Below are positions 19,971-32,700 of a stretch of 64,000 bases of DNA, one piece after another. The notes beneath the pieces were generated by a model. That model did not search any database, had not been told where the DNA came from, and saw only the letters and a list, made by a program, of their open reading frames with translations. The DNA comes from Gammaproteobacteria bacterium AqS3 (GTDB lineage: Bacteria; Pseudomonadota; Gammaproteobacteria; MEIF01; AqS3). A program made the position numbers and the translations under genes. Position 1 is the first letter of the stretch. Each line of letters begins with the position of its first letter. Location of the stretch: the NCBI GenBank assembly GCA_001750645.1, contig MEIF01000003.1, positions 1-64,000 on the forward strand, in the 5' to 3' direction.

Positions 19971-20679
19971 TGCCGCCGCTCATGTCGGACCAGCGGCAGC
20001 GCTCCAGCCCGGCCTCCCGCATCATCCGAACCAGCTCCTCGCGCGGGGGGTGCACGCGAATCGATTCGGCCAGGTAGCGGTAGGCGTCGCCCTGTCCGGC
20101 GACCCATTCGCCCAGCCGGGGCATCAGCTCAAAGGAGTAGGAGTCGTAAAGCCGCCGCAGCAGCGGGTCGGTCGGATGCGAGAACTCCAGGATGACCAGG
20201 CGCCCGCCGGGACGCAGGCAGCGCGCCATCTCGCCGAGACCGGCCTGCCGGTCGGTGAAGTTGCGCAGGCCGAAGCCGACCGTGACGGCGTCAAAGCTGC
20301 CGTCGGGAAACGGCAGCTGCTCGGCGGCGGCACAGACGCAGCGCGCCAGGATGCCCTCATTGCGCAGCGCCGCCCGGGCGCGCCTGAGCATGTCAGGGGA
20401 GGGGTCGACCAGAACCGCCTCGGCGCCCAGCCGGCGCACCAGAAGCCGGGCCAGATCGCCGGTTCCGGCGGCGACATCGAGGACGCGCTGGCCGGGGCGC
20501 AGCCCGGTGCGCTCGATCGCGGCGCGCTTCCAGAGCCGGTGCAGGCCGAGCGAGAGCAGGTCGTTCATGAGGTCGTAGCGCGGCGCCACGGCGTCGAACA
20601 GCGAGCGCACGCGCGCGCGCTTGTCGTCCGGGCGGATGCGCTCATAGCCGAAGTCTGTGTCGCTAGGAGGACGGGTCAT
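19936..20679 (-). CDS. ubiE: Ubiquinone/menaquinone biosynthesis C-methyltransferase UbiE
   Basis: TDFGYERIRPDDKRARVRSLFDAVAPRYDLMNDLLSLGLHRLWKR, VLDVAAGTGDLA, FGLRNFTD. Start trimmed from 20859. Confidence 0.95.
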   Translation of the reverse strand: MTRPPSDTDFGYERIRPDDKRARVRSLFDAVAPRYDLMNDLLSLGLHRLWKRAAIERTGLRPGQRVLDVAAGTGDLARLLVRRLGAEAVLVDPSPDMLRRARAALRNEGILARCVCAAAEQLPFPDGSFDAVTVGFGLRNFTDRQAGLGEMARCLRPGGRLVILEFSHPTDPLLRRLYDSYSFELMPRLGEWVAGQGDAYRYLAESIRVHPPREELVRMMREAGLERCRWSDMSGGIVAIHWGVRRV

Positions 20680-21718
20680 TCTCATTCTGATGCACCTCAT
20701 CAAGCAGGGCGCACCAGCCCTGATGCCGGGCGGGTGAAATGATACCCGCGCGCACCGCCTCGACGACGGCGCAGCCGGGCTCGGCGGCGTGGCCGCAGTC
20801 GGCGAATCTGCAGTGCGCCCCGCTGCGGGCGATCTCCGGGAAGCCCGACAGCAGCGCATCCCGGCTCAAATGGGCGACCTCCAGCTGGCGCACGCCGGGC
20901 GAGTCGATCAGCTCGAAGTCCCTCAGCCGCAGCAGCCTGGCCACCACCGTGGTGTGCGCACCGCTGATGTTTCCGGCGGCGAGGGCTCCGGTTCTCTGCA
21001 GCTGGGCGCCGCAGAGCCGGTTCAGCAGCGCGCTCTTGCCGACGCCGGACTGGCCGATGAAGACGACGCGCCTGCCGGTCAGCCGCTCGTGCAGGTCGGC
21101 AATGCCGGCTCCGCTGCGGGCGCTGATGTGCAGCATTTCAAAGCCGGCGAGCGCGTATGCCTCGAGGATGGATTCGATCTCGGCGTCAAGGCCGAGGTCC
21201 ACCTTGTTGAGCAGCAGCAGGGTGTCTATGCCGCTGCTGCGCGCCAGCGCCAGGGAGCGATCAATGGCTCTGGGGGCGGGCCTGGGCAGCAGCGCCGTCA
21301 CGATGAGGGCCAGATCGATGTTGGCGGCGATGATGCGCACCTGTCGTGCCGTGCGGCGCTCAAGGGCGTTGCGCCTGGGATCAATGCTCGTCAGCACTTC
21401 GGTGCGGGGGTCAAATCCCCCGGCGTCGCCGGCCGCGCAGGTCAGGCCCGGACGGCACCTGAGCGAGCGGTGCTCGCCGCCCTGATCCAGCACCTCGACC
21501 CGGTTGCGGTGTGCGCTGACCACGGTGCAGGGCTGCGCTGCGCCCCGGTCCGAGGCGCCAAAGCCTGCCTGCCCGCTGCGGGAAGTTCGAGCCACTCGAA
21601 TACCCACGCCATGCCGCTGCGCAACTATTACACAACTCTGCTGGCTTATACTTCTGAACTTGACTCGGGGAGAGGTTAGTGGGCGACAAGGCCAATAAGA
21701 ACACAGAGCATCTCGCAT
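20663..21718 (-). CDS. rsgA: Ribosome small subunit-dependent GTPase A (start codon uncertain)
   Basis: DPRRNALERRTARQVRIIAANIDLALIVTALLP, LLLLNKVDL, VVFIGQSGVGKSALLNRLCG, DSPGVRQLEV, zinc-ligand region CRFADCGHAAEPGCAV. Confidence 0.92.
   Translation of the reverse strand: MRDALCSYWPCRPLTSPRVKFRSISQQSCVIVAQRHGVGIRVARTSRSGQAGFGASDRGAAQPCTVVSAHRNRVEVLDQGGEHRSLRCRPGLTCAAGDAGGFDPRTEVLTSIDPRRNALERRTARQVRIIAANIDLALIVTALLPRPAPRAIDRSLALARSSGIDTLLLLNKVDLGLDAEIESILEAYALAGFEMLHISARSGAGIADLHERLTGRRVVFIGQSGVGKSALLNRLCGAQLQRTGALAAGNISGAHTTVVARLLRLRDFELIDSPGVRQLEVAHLSRDALLSGFPEIARSGAHCRFADCGHAAEPGCAVVEAVRAGIISPARHQGWCALLDEVHQNENDPSS
21647..21652 (+). promoter_or_regulatory. Candidate -10 element (TATACT) for orn
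   Basis: ggcttatacttctg about 27 nt upstream of the GTG at 21679. Confidence 0.35.
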
Positions 21719-22236
21719 GGCTGGATCTGGAAATGACAGGTCTGAACCCCCTAAAAGAGCGCATCATCGAGATAGCGGTGCTGATCACCGATGCCGACCT
21801 GCACATCGTCGCCGAGGGCCCCGACCTGGTGATCCATCAGGACGATGAGCTGCTCGACAGCATGGACGAGTGGAACACCGAGACCCACACCAAGTCCGGG
21901 CTGGTTCAGCGCGTGCGGGAGAGCGTCCTCGACGAGCGCACCGCACAGGATGCCGTGCTGGATTTTCTGCGGGCTCACATCCCCAGGGGCAAGATCCCGC
22001 TGTGCGGCAACAGCATCTCGACGGATCGGCGCTTCCTGCGCCACTACATGCCCAAGGTCGACTCCTACTTCCACTACCGCATCGTCGATGTCAGCACCAT
22101 CAAGGAGCTGGCCAAGCGCTGGCGCCCCGATGTCATTCAGAGCTTCAGCAAGACCGAAAGCAATCACCGGGCGCTTGAGGACATCCGCGCCACCGTCGAG
22201 GAACTGCGTCACTACCGCTCGCTCTGGCTGACCTGA
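21679..22236 (+). CDS. orn: Oligoribonuclease
   Basis: AWLDLEMTGLNPLKERIIEIAVLITDADLHIVAEGPDLVIHQ, CGNSISTDRRFLRHYMPKVDSYFHYRIVDVSTIKELAKRW. Confidence 0.96.
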   Translation: MGDKANKNTEHLAWLDLEMTGLNPLKERIIEIAVLITDADLHIVAEGPDLVIHQDDELLDSMDEWNTETHTKSGLVQRVRESVLDERTAQDAVLDFLRAHIPRGKIPLCGNSISTDRRFLRHYMPKVDSYFHYRIVDVSTIKELAKRWRPDVIQSFSKTESNHRALEDIRATVEELRHYRSLWLT

Positions 22237-22287
22237 TCATTCCCAAGTCCTAGCTCCCCGGCCTGCAGTGCGCCGCTGCTGCGCTCT

Positions 22288-22315
22288 GCCCTTGGCGACC
22301 GGCGCCGCCAAGGGC
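22288..22315. terminator. Candidate bidirectional terminator hairpin between convergent orn and the giant gene
   Basis: gcccttggcg-accggcgc-cgccaagggc: 10-bp perfect stem, 8-nt loop; no clear T tract. Confidence 0.5.
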
Positions 22316-22328
22316 GCACACCGGCGCC

Positions 22329-23700
22329 TCAGAACAGGTACTGTCTCAGCTCAACGCCGATTTTGTTCTCGGGTTTCTGGCCCTGGGTGATGCGCTGCTC
22401 GCCGAAGAGGCGCGCCTCAAAGCTGTCGGTTCTCATGAACTTCAGCCCGCTCGTCAGTCGGCTCGAGGCATAGCTTCCGCCGCTGAAATTGTATTCGGCA
22501 AACGGGGTCAGCAGGCCGCCGAAGGCGTCCATGCCGTAGCCGAGCCGGGTGGCGAGCACCATGCGCTGGGCTGACTGCTGCATGCGCTGCAGATCATGCT
22601 GATCCAGATTGAAGGCCTCTTCGCGGTCGAGCAGGTCGCTCTGCTGAGCGCCCCACTCCGGCCCCAGCGACATCGAGAATCCACGCCCGACAGCATCGGA
22701 CGAAGCCACCCTGAGCGTCAGGCTCATGCCCCATTCGTCAAGCTCGACCTTGTCCTCCTCTCTGAGCGTCTGGCTTCCGCCGGCCTGATCCTCTGTCTCG
22801 TCCTCGGCGCTGTGGCTGGTCAGCCAGTGCCCGTTCAGATCCAGGCTGAAGCGGCTGCCCGGAGTGGTCATCTGCACAGCCGCAGTCACCTCGACACCCG
22901 AACCGGTGATGCCGTCGCCCTCGTCCTGACGCACCGCCACCCCGAAACGCGGAGCCAGGCGCATGCCGCTGCCAAAGCCGCTGTGGGCCAGCTCAAGACC
23001 GGCGCGCATCTGCTGGCTGTCGACGTTGAGCTCGCTGATCGATGGCGTTGCGGCGGAGCTTCCCGTCGTCATGCGACTGGAGGCGATGCTGCCGGTCGCC
23101 GACAGGGTCCCGCCGATGCCGATCTGCAGGAACGGCCAGCGCCCGCCGACCGATGTCATGTCCATCGTCAGCTTCGCCGTGCCCTCGTTTGAGTTGATCT
23201 CCTGCACCTTGACCTCGCCGATGCCGAAGCCGTAGACGACGCGGACAGAAGCGCCGCTCTCGCCGGTGATCTCGATGTAGGGCATGTAAGTCCTCAGCTG
23301 GGTCTCGATGCGGGCGGAACTGTTCCGGATCTTGTAGTCGGCCTCGCCGCTGCTGCGCGAAGCTGCAACGCCGTAGAGCCAGCCGTTTTCAGTGCGCTGG
23401 TCATAGCCCAGCCACACCGCACTCTGATTGCCCTCGTAGGGGACCTGCTGAACGGTGCCGGAGAACTCGCGCTGCTCGCTGCTGCCCCAGAGGCTTGAGG
23501 TCGCCATCGAGGAGCCGCCCGAATCGGCGGATGAGGTGAGTGCGTAGGTAAAGCTGCCGAGCATCTGCATATCGTTGCTGAACCCGCCCGCATTGGGCTG
23601 GGCGAATGCCGGCCGACCCTCGCGCAGCGGAATGCTGCCGAGCCACTCCGCACTCTGGCGGTTGACACCGAACAGATCGTCCCCGTAGCGATTCGACTGC
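22329..23700 (-). other. C-terminal autotransporter-like beta-barrel domain of the giant protein (domain limits approximate)
   Basis: WLGYDQRTENGWLYGVAASRSSGEADYKIRNSSARIETQLRTYMPYIEI...; alternating hydrophobic strands; terminates GVELRQYLF with C-terminal Phe typical of outer-membrane barrels. Confidence 0.7.
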
Positions 23701-26700
23701 GAGAACTCCTCGCGCGTGCGGGCCATCTGAGCGAAATGGCCGACCAGATCGTCAATGCCCGATTGATCCAGCGCCACATTGCGGCCGCCAAACTGCACCC
23801 GGCGGGCGCCGGCCGAGGCGTCAAAGCGCCGGCTGATCACGTCGAGGGAGCCCGCCAGTGTGGCTCTGGCAACCGCCGCCAGCACCTGCGTGGCACCGTC
23901 TCGCTCTGCGGTCGCCTTGTCGTTGTCGGTCACTGTGACCTCGATTGCGCATGCCGGATCACGGCCTTGAGCCTGGCAGTATCCCTCGTAGTCACCGCCG
24001 GCGACCCTGTAAGTGACCGTCGCCTTACCGTCCTCAAGGTCGTCATCCTCGATCGCAATGATGCTCACCGTCTGCGGTGTTTCCCAGTTGTCCGTCCTGA
24101 AGGTCATGCTGCCCTGGGCGCCGCTGGTAAACGAATCGGCATCAACGGCCAGGAACGTCGGTTCGGGGTTGGCAAAGGTCACCGTCACATCGGCAGTCGG
24201 CTGGCTGGCCATCGAGACGGTCAGGTCGACCGAGTTCCCCTCCTCCAACTCCACCAAGTACGCCGAGATCATGAGTCCGATACTTTCGTCGTCATCGACC
24301 GTGACCTGCAGCGTGCTCGCCTGTTCGCTGCCATAGCCGCCGCCGGTCGGCGACAGCGTGACGGTGACATCCTCGTTCTGGGCATCGTCATCCTGAACAG
24401 CGCCGATGGTCAGTGGCTGGGTGATATTCCAGTTCGAGGTTGTGAAGGTGAGGCTCGGTGCAGAGGCAGAAACCGCCCCGGCATCGGGGTTGGTCACCGC
24501 GACGGTCACGTCGTCACCGACGGGCGGTGAGGCCAGCTTGACCGTGAATGAGACCGAGTTGCTGTCGGAAGCGGAATCCTCCTCCAGGCTCAGCGGTCCC
24601 GTCGTCGACAGGATCAGGCCGGCGGTGCGGTCATCGTCCCAGACCTCCACCGCAACCGTTCCGCTCTCTACACCGCCATAGCCGCCTCCGGAGGCGCTGA
24701 CAGTGATCGTCGCCTGCCCGTCTTCCGCATCGCTGTCATCCGCTGCGTTAATCATCACGGTCTGGGCGTCCTCCCAGTTGTCTGCGGTAAAGGTCAGACT
24801 GGCCGAGTCCGGTTCAGCAAACGCGACTTCCGTGTCGCTGCTGGTGATGCTGACGGTCACGTCATCTGTCGGCTGGCTGCCCAATTCCACCGTAAAGGTT
24901 CCAACCTCACCCTCGGTCAGCGTCAGGGAGCTTGTCGACAGTGTCATTTCAATGTCTTCATCGTCGGTCACGGTGACCGTCACATCGACATCAGCCACAT
25001 TTCCGTAGTCAGCACCGGATGCCGACAGCGTGACGGTGACCTCCTCGTTCTCGGCATCGTCGTCCCCGACACCTGTCACCGTGATGTTCTGCGTGGCATT
25101 CCAGTTGTCTGCGGTAAAGGTCAGGCTGGCTGTGGAGACCGACACAGCGCCAGCATCATCGCTGGTGATGCCCACGGTCACATTGCCGCCGACCGGCTGC
25201 GTCCCGAGCTTGACATTGAAGGTGCCGGTGCTTCCCTCGTCAATACCCAGCGCATCACCGGACAGCTCCAGGCTGGCCGTATCGTTGTCGTTCACCGTAA
25301 CCCTCAGGGTCACCTCGTCCGCGTCGGCGTACTCGCCGCCCGATGCGGAGATAACGATGTCCGCCTCGTCATTGTTCCCATCCACATCCTCTGCTGCTGA
25401 GACGGTGACGGTCTGGGGGCGGTTCCAGTTGCTCGCATCAAAAGTCAGCGTGTTCTGATTGCTGGCCGTGCCGGTGTCGGTGTCGACCGTCACATCGGCA
25501 TTGCTGGGCTGCGCCAGCGTCACCGTTACATTCTCCGTCGGCTCGGCGGCCAGCTGCACATCAAAGGTGCCGGTGCTTCCCTCGGTCACCGTCAGCGACG
25601 TTGGCGAGAGCGTCAGGCCGGCGGTGCCGCTGTCCCGGACCGACACCGCAACGGTTTCCGATTGACCGGCGTAATTGCCCCCTGTTGTTGTCACAGCCAC
25701 CGTCACGGTGACGCTTTCATTAACCGCATCGTTGTCTTCAACCCGGGTGATGGTGACCGTCTGGGGAGTGCTCCAGTCGTTCGGAGAGAAGGTCAGGGTG
25801 GCTCCGGCAGTCACCGCTGCCGCCCCAGGATCGCTGCTGGTGACCGTCACGGCTGTCGCCTGATCCGGTGCTACGGAGAAGACCGCCGTAAAGCTGCCCG
25901 AAATTCCGCAGTCGCCGTCTGCCACCTCGCACAGCGCCAGCGATGTCTCGGTCAGAACAATCCTCGGGATGTCGTTCTCGCTCACGCTGACCGTCACATC
26001 CTCGCTCAGGCCGGCGTAATCGCCACCCGTCGCCGAGAGGGTGATGGTGATCTCCTCCTCAGTGATGTCTCCATCTTCAATGGCCGTCACCATGACCGTG
26101 CGCGCCGTGCCCCAATCATCCTGGGTGAAGGTCAGCGTGGTTTGCGGACCGGCGGTGTCTGCATCGGTGTCCACCTCCAGAGCTTGGGACGGATCGGTCG
26201 AATCGTCCGAATCGTTGTCGGCAAGGGTCAGATTCAGCGTGACCGTCGCCGTCGGCCGGCTGGACAGGGCAACGGTAAATTCTCCTGAGGCTCCGCCCTC
26301 GATAACCGACAGCGTTTCAGCGGACAGCACCAGCTCGGCCTCGTCGTCGTCAATCGTCACGGCAACATTTTCGGTCACCCCGGCGTAATTTCCGCCCGCA
26401 GCGGTAAGGCTGACCGTGATGTCCTCATCAGTCGCATCGGTGTCCTCGGCCGCGCTGATGGTGACCATCTGGGGCACATTCCAGTTGTCTGTCCTGAAGG
26501 TCAATTCCAGGCCGGGCGTCGAGATCTGCAGCAGGTCGGCGTCGGCGCCGGCGCTGATCGACACCGTGACCGCTTCTGTCGGCAGAAGCGACAGCTCCAC
26601 CGTGAAATCCCCGGCCGCCCCGCCTTCACTCAGCGAGAGCGTCGACTGGGACAGGAGCAATCTCGGGACATCCTTGTCGATGATCCTTATCGACAGGGTG

Positions 26701-29700
26701 GTGTCGTCCAGATCGTCGTAATCGCCGCCCGATGTGGTGACATTGACCGTGGCACTGCCGGTATCCTGATCCTGGTCGACAGCCGCCCTGAAGACGACAT
26801 CCTGGGCGGTGTTCCAGTTGTCCGTCGTGAAGGTGAGCATGCTCTGATCGCCGTCATCTGTCGCATTCGTGTCCAGCGTCAAATCGGTGTTGGACGGCTG
26901 CCCCAGCGTCACCGTTACATCCTCCGTCGGCTGCGTCAGCAGCTTCAGGGTCACAGTTTTGTTCTCGCCCTCAAGGATGGACAGCGGCGACTCGGACCAC
27001 ACCAGCCCCTGAACTTGGGGATCGGTCACGGTCACGGTCACCGTACCGGTGACATCGCCGTAGCCCGAGTTGAGGGCCGAGATATTGATGGTGGCGCTGT
27101 CGTCCACCGCATCGGCATCGGCGACTGTGTTCACCGTCACCGTCTGGGGGATGTCCCAAGTGTCCGCGGTGAACTCCAGCATGTTCTGATTGCCCGCATC
27201 CGAGGAGGTGTCCAGCGTCACATCGTTGTTGGACGGCTGCTCCAGCGTGACCGTCACGGGACCGTTCGGATCCACCCTCAGACTGACATCAAAGGTCTGG
27301 TTTTCACCCTCGCTGATGCTCAGCTGCGAGGCTGTGAGGGTCAAGCCGGGTGTGTCGGTATCGGTCACGCGCACCAGCACCGTCGCGCCCGCACTCTCAT
27401 AGCCGCCGCCCGTTGCCGACATGGAAATCGAGCCGGTTTCGTTCTCTGAGTCCTCATCGTCGCGCACACGCACTGTGACGGTCTGGGGGGTGCTCCAATC
27501 GTCCGTCCCAAAACTGAGCGTCCTCTGATTGCCGTCGGCTACCGTATTGGTGTCCACCTTGATGTCGGTATTGTTGGGCTGCATCAGCGTCACCGTCACA
27601 TCCCCCGCCGGCTGAGTGGCCAGAGCAATCGTAAAGGTACCCGTCATCCCCTCTTCAATGGCCAGGCCCGACGCAGGGACACCGACATCCAGTTCGGGGG
27701 GGTCGTTATCCGTCACCGAGATCGTCATGGAGTCCTCAGCGCTGCCATACCCGCCGCCGGATGCGGTCAAGTTGACCGTGAGCGGGCCCTCATTCGAGGA
27801 ATCGACATCGTGTCCCGCAGAAACCGTGACTCTCTTGCCTTCATTCCAGTCGTTTTCGCCGAAAGTCAGGGTGTTCTGATTGCTGTCGGTTCGGGGGTCC
27901 GTATCCAGCCTCACATCGTCATTGTCCGGCTGCGACAGCGTCACCATCACCTCCCCTGTCGGCTCATTTCTGAGGGCCACCGTAAAGAAACCGGTGCCTT
28001 CCTCTGCGACAGTCAATGCCTTGGTGGACAGCGTGAATCCGACCGAGTCATCGTCTTCCACGGTCACGGCGACAGTGTCGGTATCGCCGCCATAGCCGCC
28101 GTCCGCAGCCGAGACCACGATGTTGAAGGTCTCATTCTCCAAGTCGACATCGTCCACCGGGGTGACCGTCACCGACTGCGGCGTGTTGTAGTTCGCCCGG
28201 GTAAAGGTCAGGCTGCTCTCCGAGACCGTTGCCGCATTCGGAGCCAGGCTGGCGACTGACACGGTCACGTCCTCTGTCGGCTGGGTCGCCAAGGCGACCG
28301 TAAAGCTTCCGGCCGAGCCGCCCTCGACCAGGGCCAGGGTTCTCGGCGACAGCACAAACCCGCTGTCGTCGTCATCCACGACCGACACCGTGTAGGTGTA
28401 GCTGATGAACCTATTAGAGGACTTCTCAGGAGGAGGCGGCGTGGAACCGTCATCTTTGGGTGCAGGGTAAGTGAGGCTGTAACCATCCAACTTAATCTCA
28501 ACCCGCTCGTCATCCATATCCGCATCCTCAACCGATGCGACGGTGACGGTCTGGGCGGTGCTCCAATTCGTGCTGGTAAAAATCAGATTGGCCGGCGAAA
28601 CCGTGGCTATTGCGGTGTCATCGCTGGTCAGATCAATCTGCACAGCCCGCAGCGAACTGCTGTAAGTCCTGGTCAGCTTGATATCAAAAGTGCCGGGCGT
28701 TCCCCCCTCGGTCACCTGCAGCGAGGGCTTGGACAGATTGAAGCCGATCGCCCGCAGATCCCGCGGCGCCGCCTCAAGCGTCACTGTCACCGTGCGCGAC
28801 ATTTTGTATTGGTCAACTGCACCCTGACTGACCGGAATGCGGCTTTGGCCATTCAGGATGACATCGACCGTCGTTTCAGTCGTGCTGGTCGATGAGGTGA
28901 CCGTGACGGCCTGGGGGGTCTCCCAGTTGCTCGAGTTAAACGTCAGGATCCTCGGCGTGGCCGTCGCGATTTTGAAATCCTCGCTGCTCATGTTCGGTAT
29001 GACTTGGACATCGCTGCCGGGCTGGGCGGAGAGTGCAACCATAATGACGTTGCTCTGACTCCCTGCGGTCACAACCAAGTGGGGTCTGTCCAGAGCCAAT
29101 TCCGTTGACGTCGCATTCGAGTTGTCTCGCGTGACTTCAACCGAGAAGACCCGCGTCGCCCGGTACTGATCCGCACCCGTGACGGCGGGTGTGGTGGCGG
29201 ATTGCAGAGTGACATCAAAATTTTCTGTCGCCGGCCTTCTGGTGTCGGTAAACGGGGTGATGGTCACCGTCTGTACCGTGTTGTAGTTGCCCGGGATAAA
29301 GTTCAGCGTGGTCTTGTCGAGTGTCAGAACGCTTGACAGCGTGACTCTGACATTTTGGGTGGGCGCGGTGCTCAAGCTCACATCAAAGGTGTTGGCCGCA
29401 GTCCCCGCTGCCACGACAATGAAATCTGAGGCCGCGCCCCTGTCGATTTCCTTGACGCCGGTCTGGGTTTCCTTGTAGTTGGTCTCAAGCACATGCAGAC
29501 GCACTTTCGCGGGCTTGATGTCGGTGTGATCTCCGCCCTCGGCCGTGATGTAGAGCGTGGTGCGCTCCTCATACAGATTGTCGTCCTGGGGAGCGCTCAC
29601 CTCAACCGTCTGTGCAGTGTCCCAGTTGTCGTCGGTAAATTGCAGAATGACGTCATCCTGATTGCTGCCGGCCGTGTCGCTGGTGGAAGTCAGCCCGAAA

Positions 29701-32700
29701 TAGCCGCCGCCGGGGCCGACGCGGACATTAATGGTCGAGGACTGTCTCTGTCCGGCCGAGGGCTGCTGTGACAGCCTGAGGCTGAAGGATGCCGTCCCCC
29801 CCTCGTTCAGCAGCAGCGATGTATCCGAGACCAGAATCCCCCTGCCATCGTCGTCCGTCACGGTCACTGTGACCTCCCCGTACTGATGGTCATAGTTCGC
29901 TCCGGAGGCCGAGAGATTGACATAGAACTGCTCATCCTTAGCGTCGTCATCTGCATTGGGCATGACGGCCACAGTGCGCGCGGTATTCCAGTTGACCTTG
30001 GTGAATTTCAGCGTGCTCTGGTTGCCCGCCCGGGTCGTGTCGGTGTCAAGCGTTGCATCAACGGTGCCGCCGAAAAAGGCCTCGAAACTGGGCGTCACGG
30101 TGACGGTGCCGGTCGGCTGGCTGCCCAGCTTGACCGTGAAGGTCCCGGCCACCCCCTCGACCGTCGTCAGTTCTGTCTTGGACAGCACCAGTTCGACCTT
30201 GTCATTGTCCTGGGTGGTCACGACCAGAGACCTCGAGAAGCTGTAATCGGTGCCCGCCACCGACATCGAAATCACGACCCGCTCATTGGCTGCATCGCCG
30301 TCTTCGACCGCCTGGAAGCTCAGCGTCTGATCGGTGCTCCAGTTGCTGGTGGTGAACGTCAACTCCCCTGAGGCCGGATCGGTGATCGCCACCGCACTGG
30401 GATCCGAGCTCATCGCCGCCACAGTGACATCACTCTCAGGCTGACTGGCCAGTCGAATATCGACCATATAGGTCTGACCCTCGGACAACGCGCGCTCATA
30501 GCTGCCGATGGTCAGAGCGAGGGCGCCGTTGTCCGTCACCGAGACCACCACGCTGTCTTCCACCCCGTAGAGGCCGTAGCCGCCGCCGGTTGCGCTCATG
30601 CTGATCGTGGCGGTCTCATCGTCGCTGTCAGAATCCAGGGCCGCCTTGACGTATACGTTCTGTGCGACATTCCAGCTGGACTGTAAGAAATTCAGCGTGG
30701 TCTGATTGCCGTCGGCATCCCTGTCGGTGTCCAGCGTCACCTTGGTATTGCTCGGCTGCATCAGCGTCACGGTCACATCGCCGAGGGGTCGAGCCCCCAG
30801 GGCGACCGTGAATGAGCCGGTGCCCCCCTCGTTCAATGACAGTGCGTCGTCAGAGAAGTCCAGGAAGTAGGAATCATCGTCGGCAACCGAAACCGACACG
30901 GATGCAGCCAGGCCGTCGTAATCGTCGTCGCCTGAAGCGGTGAGACTGATTGTCACTTTTTCATTGTCAAAGTCGTCGTCCTCGGCTGCGGTCACGCTGA
31001 CTGTCTGTGCGGTATTCCAGCTGGATGAGTCAAACGTCAGACTCGCCGGCGAAACCCGGGCGATGCCGATATCCCTGCTGAGCACGCCCACGGTGACCGT
31101 ATCGGTCGGAGGGGAGGACAGCTCGACCGTGAAGGTTCCCGCAGAGCCCCCTTCATTGATCGAGACACTGGTGGCGGACAGCAGCAGAACTGGCTCATCT
31201 TCGTCAATCACCCTGACATTGACGGTGGCCATCTTGCCGCTGTAGTCGGAGGTCCCCGAGGCGGTGAGCGTGACGCTGGAATCGTCATTCACCGAATCAA
31301 GGTCCTCGCCGGCAGTGACCGTCACGGTTTGAGTGTCACTCCAGTTGTCGTTGTCAAAAGTCAACTGGGGCTTGTCGACGCTGAGGTCGCCGCCCGAGTC
31401 GGGTGCAACCGCCACGATAATCGTATTGCCCGCACCCGGCGCCGATGTCAGCCGAACTGCAAAAGTCTTCGCTTCGCCCTCCCGGATCGTCAGTGCTGCT
31501 GACGACAGAGAGAGGCTGTTTGGGATGTCCGCATCAGTGATGTTTACCGTCACCGTCTTGCTCTGCCAAGAGACGCCGGCTCCACCACCACTGGCAACCC
31601 TGAAGGTCACCTGCGCTGTCTCATCGTCCATGTCAAGATCGTCAAAATCCCGCACAGTTTCTATCACGACATTTTGGTAGGAATCCCAATCGGCGGGATC
31701 AATTCGCCGCTGCAGAGTATCGCCGGAGCCCGGAGCCCCTCGGATCCTGATGCTTTCGTCGCTGGTTGAAATCTCCATGACGACTGTTGTTGCACCTGCA
31801 GGAGGCTGGGCGGAAAGCTTGAACCTGATGGTGCCATTTTCCCCCTCTTTTATGGTCAGGGAAGAAGCCGGATTGGTCACAATACCGAGCGGACCGCCGG
31901 TGTCCTCAATGGTGACCGAATAATCCAGCGTTTGGCCGTCGTAGCCGCCCCCGGTGGCGGTGACTCTGACAACCGCCGAATCTTCACTGAAGTTGATATC
32001 AGGCAAAGTAAACACTTTGATCGCCTTGGGCGCGCGCCAACTATAGGATCGGATGCTTACCGTGTTCTGATTGCCCGAGGTATTGAGATCAGCGTCAAAC
32101 TCGAGAATTTTGTTGGCGGGGGAAACCTGAGTCACCGTCAGAGTGACCGTGCCGCTCGGACGCCTGCTCAGCCGAACGCCCAATGTGCCCGAATCTGCCA
32201 CCTCTTTCCCCTGCTCTGTGACAGTCTCGGACAGATTCAGATGCTTTGCCGCCGTCGACGGGGAATGTCTCAGGTAGGAAGGTATCCGATCATCGTCGGC
32301 CACGCTCACCTGCACAGTGCCGCCGGCGCTGTCATAACCGCCGCCCGAGACAGAGAGGGTGATGTCCACGTCCTCATTATTGCTATCCGCATCATCCACC
32401 GGTGTGACTTTCACCTTCTGCGGGTTGTTGTAATTTGATGTGGTGAAGGTCAGCTGCGAAGAGTCTACTGTGGCAGCCCCAGTGTCATCGCTTGCCAGAT
32501 CGACCGTCACATTGCCGGTCGGCTGCCTCGTCAGCCTCACCGTAAAGGTGCCATAACCACCGCCCTCATCCAGCGACAGGCTATTCGCAGAGACCTTCAG
32601 ACCAAGGCTATTGTCATCGTCCACGCTCACCGCCACACTGCCGCCGACATTGTTATAACCGCCGCCCGAGGCAGAGAGAGTGATGTCCACGTCCTCATCA

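Noticed and set aside
18562-20742. 726-aa plus-strand ORF opposite ubiB/ubiJ/ubiE
   Set aside because: Composition typical of antisense GC-rich frames; three conserved genes lie on the minus strand.
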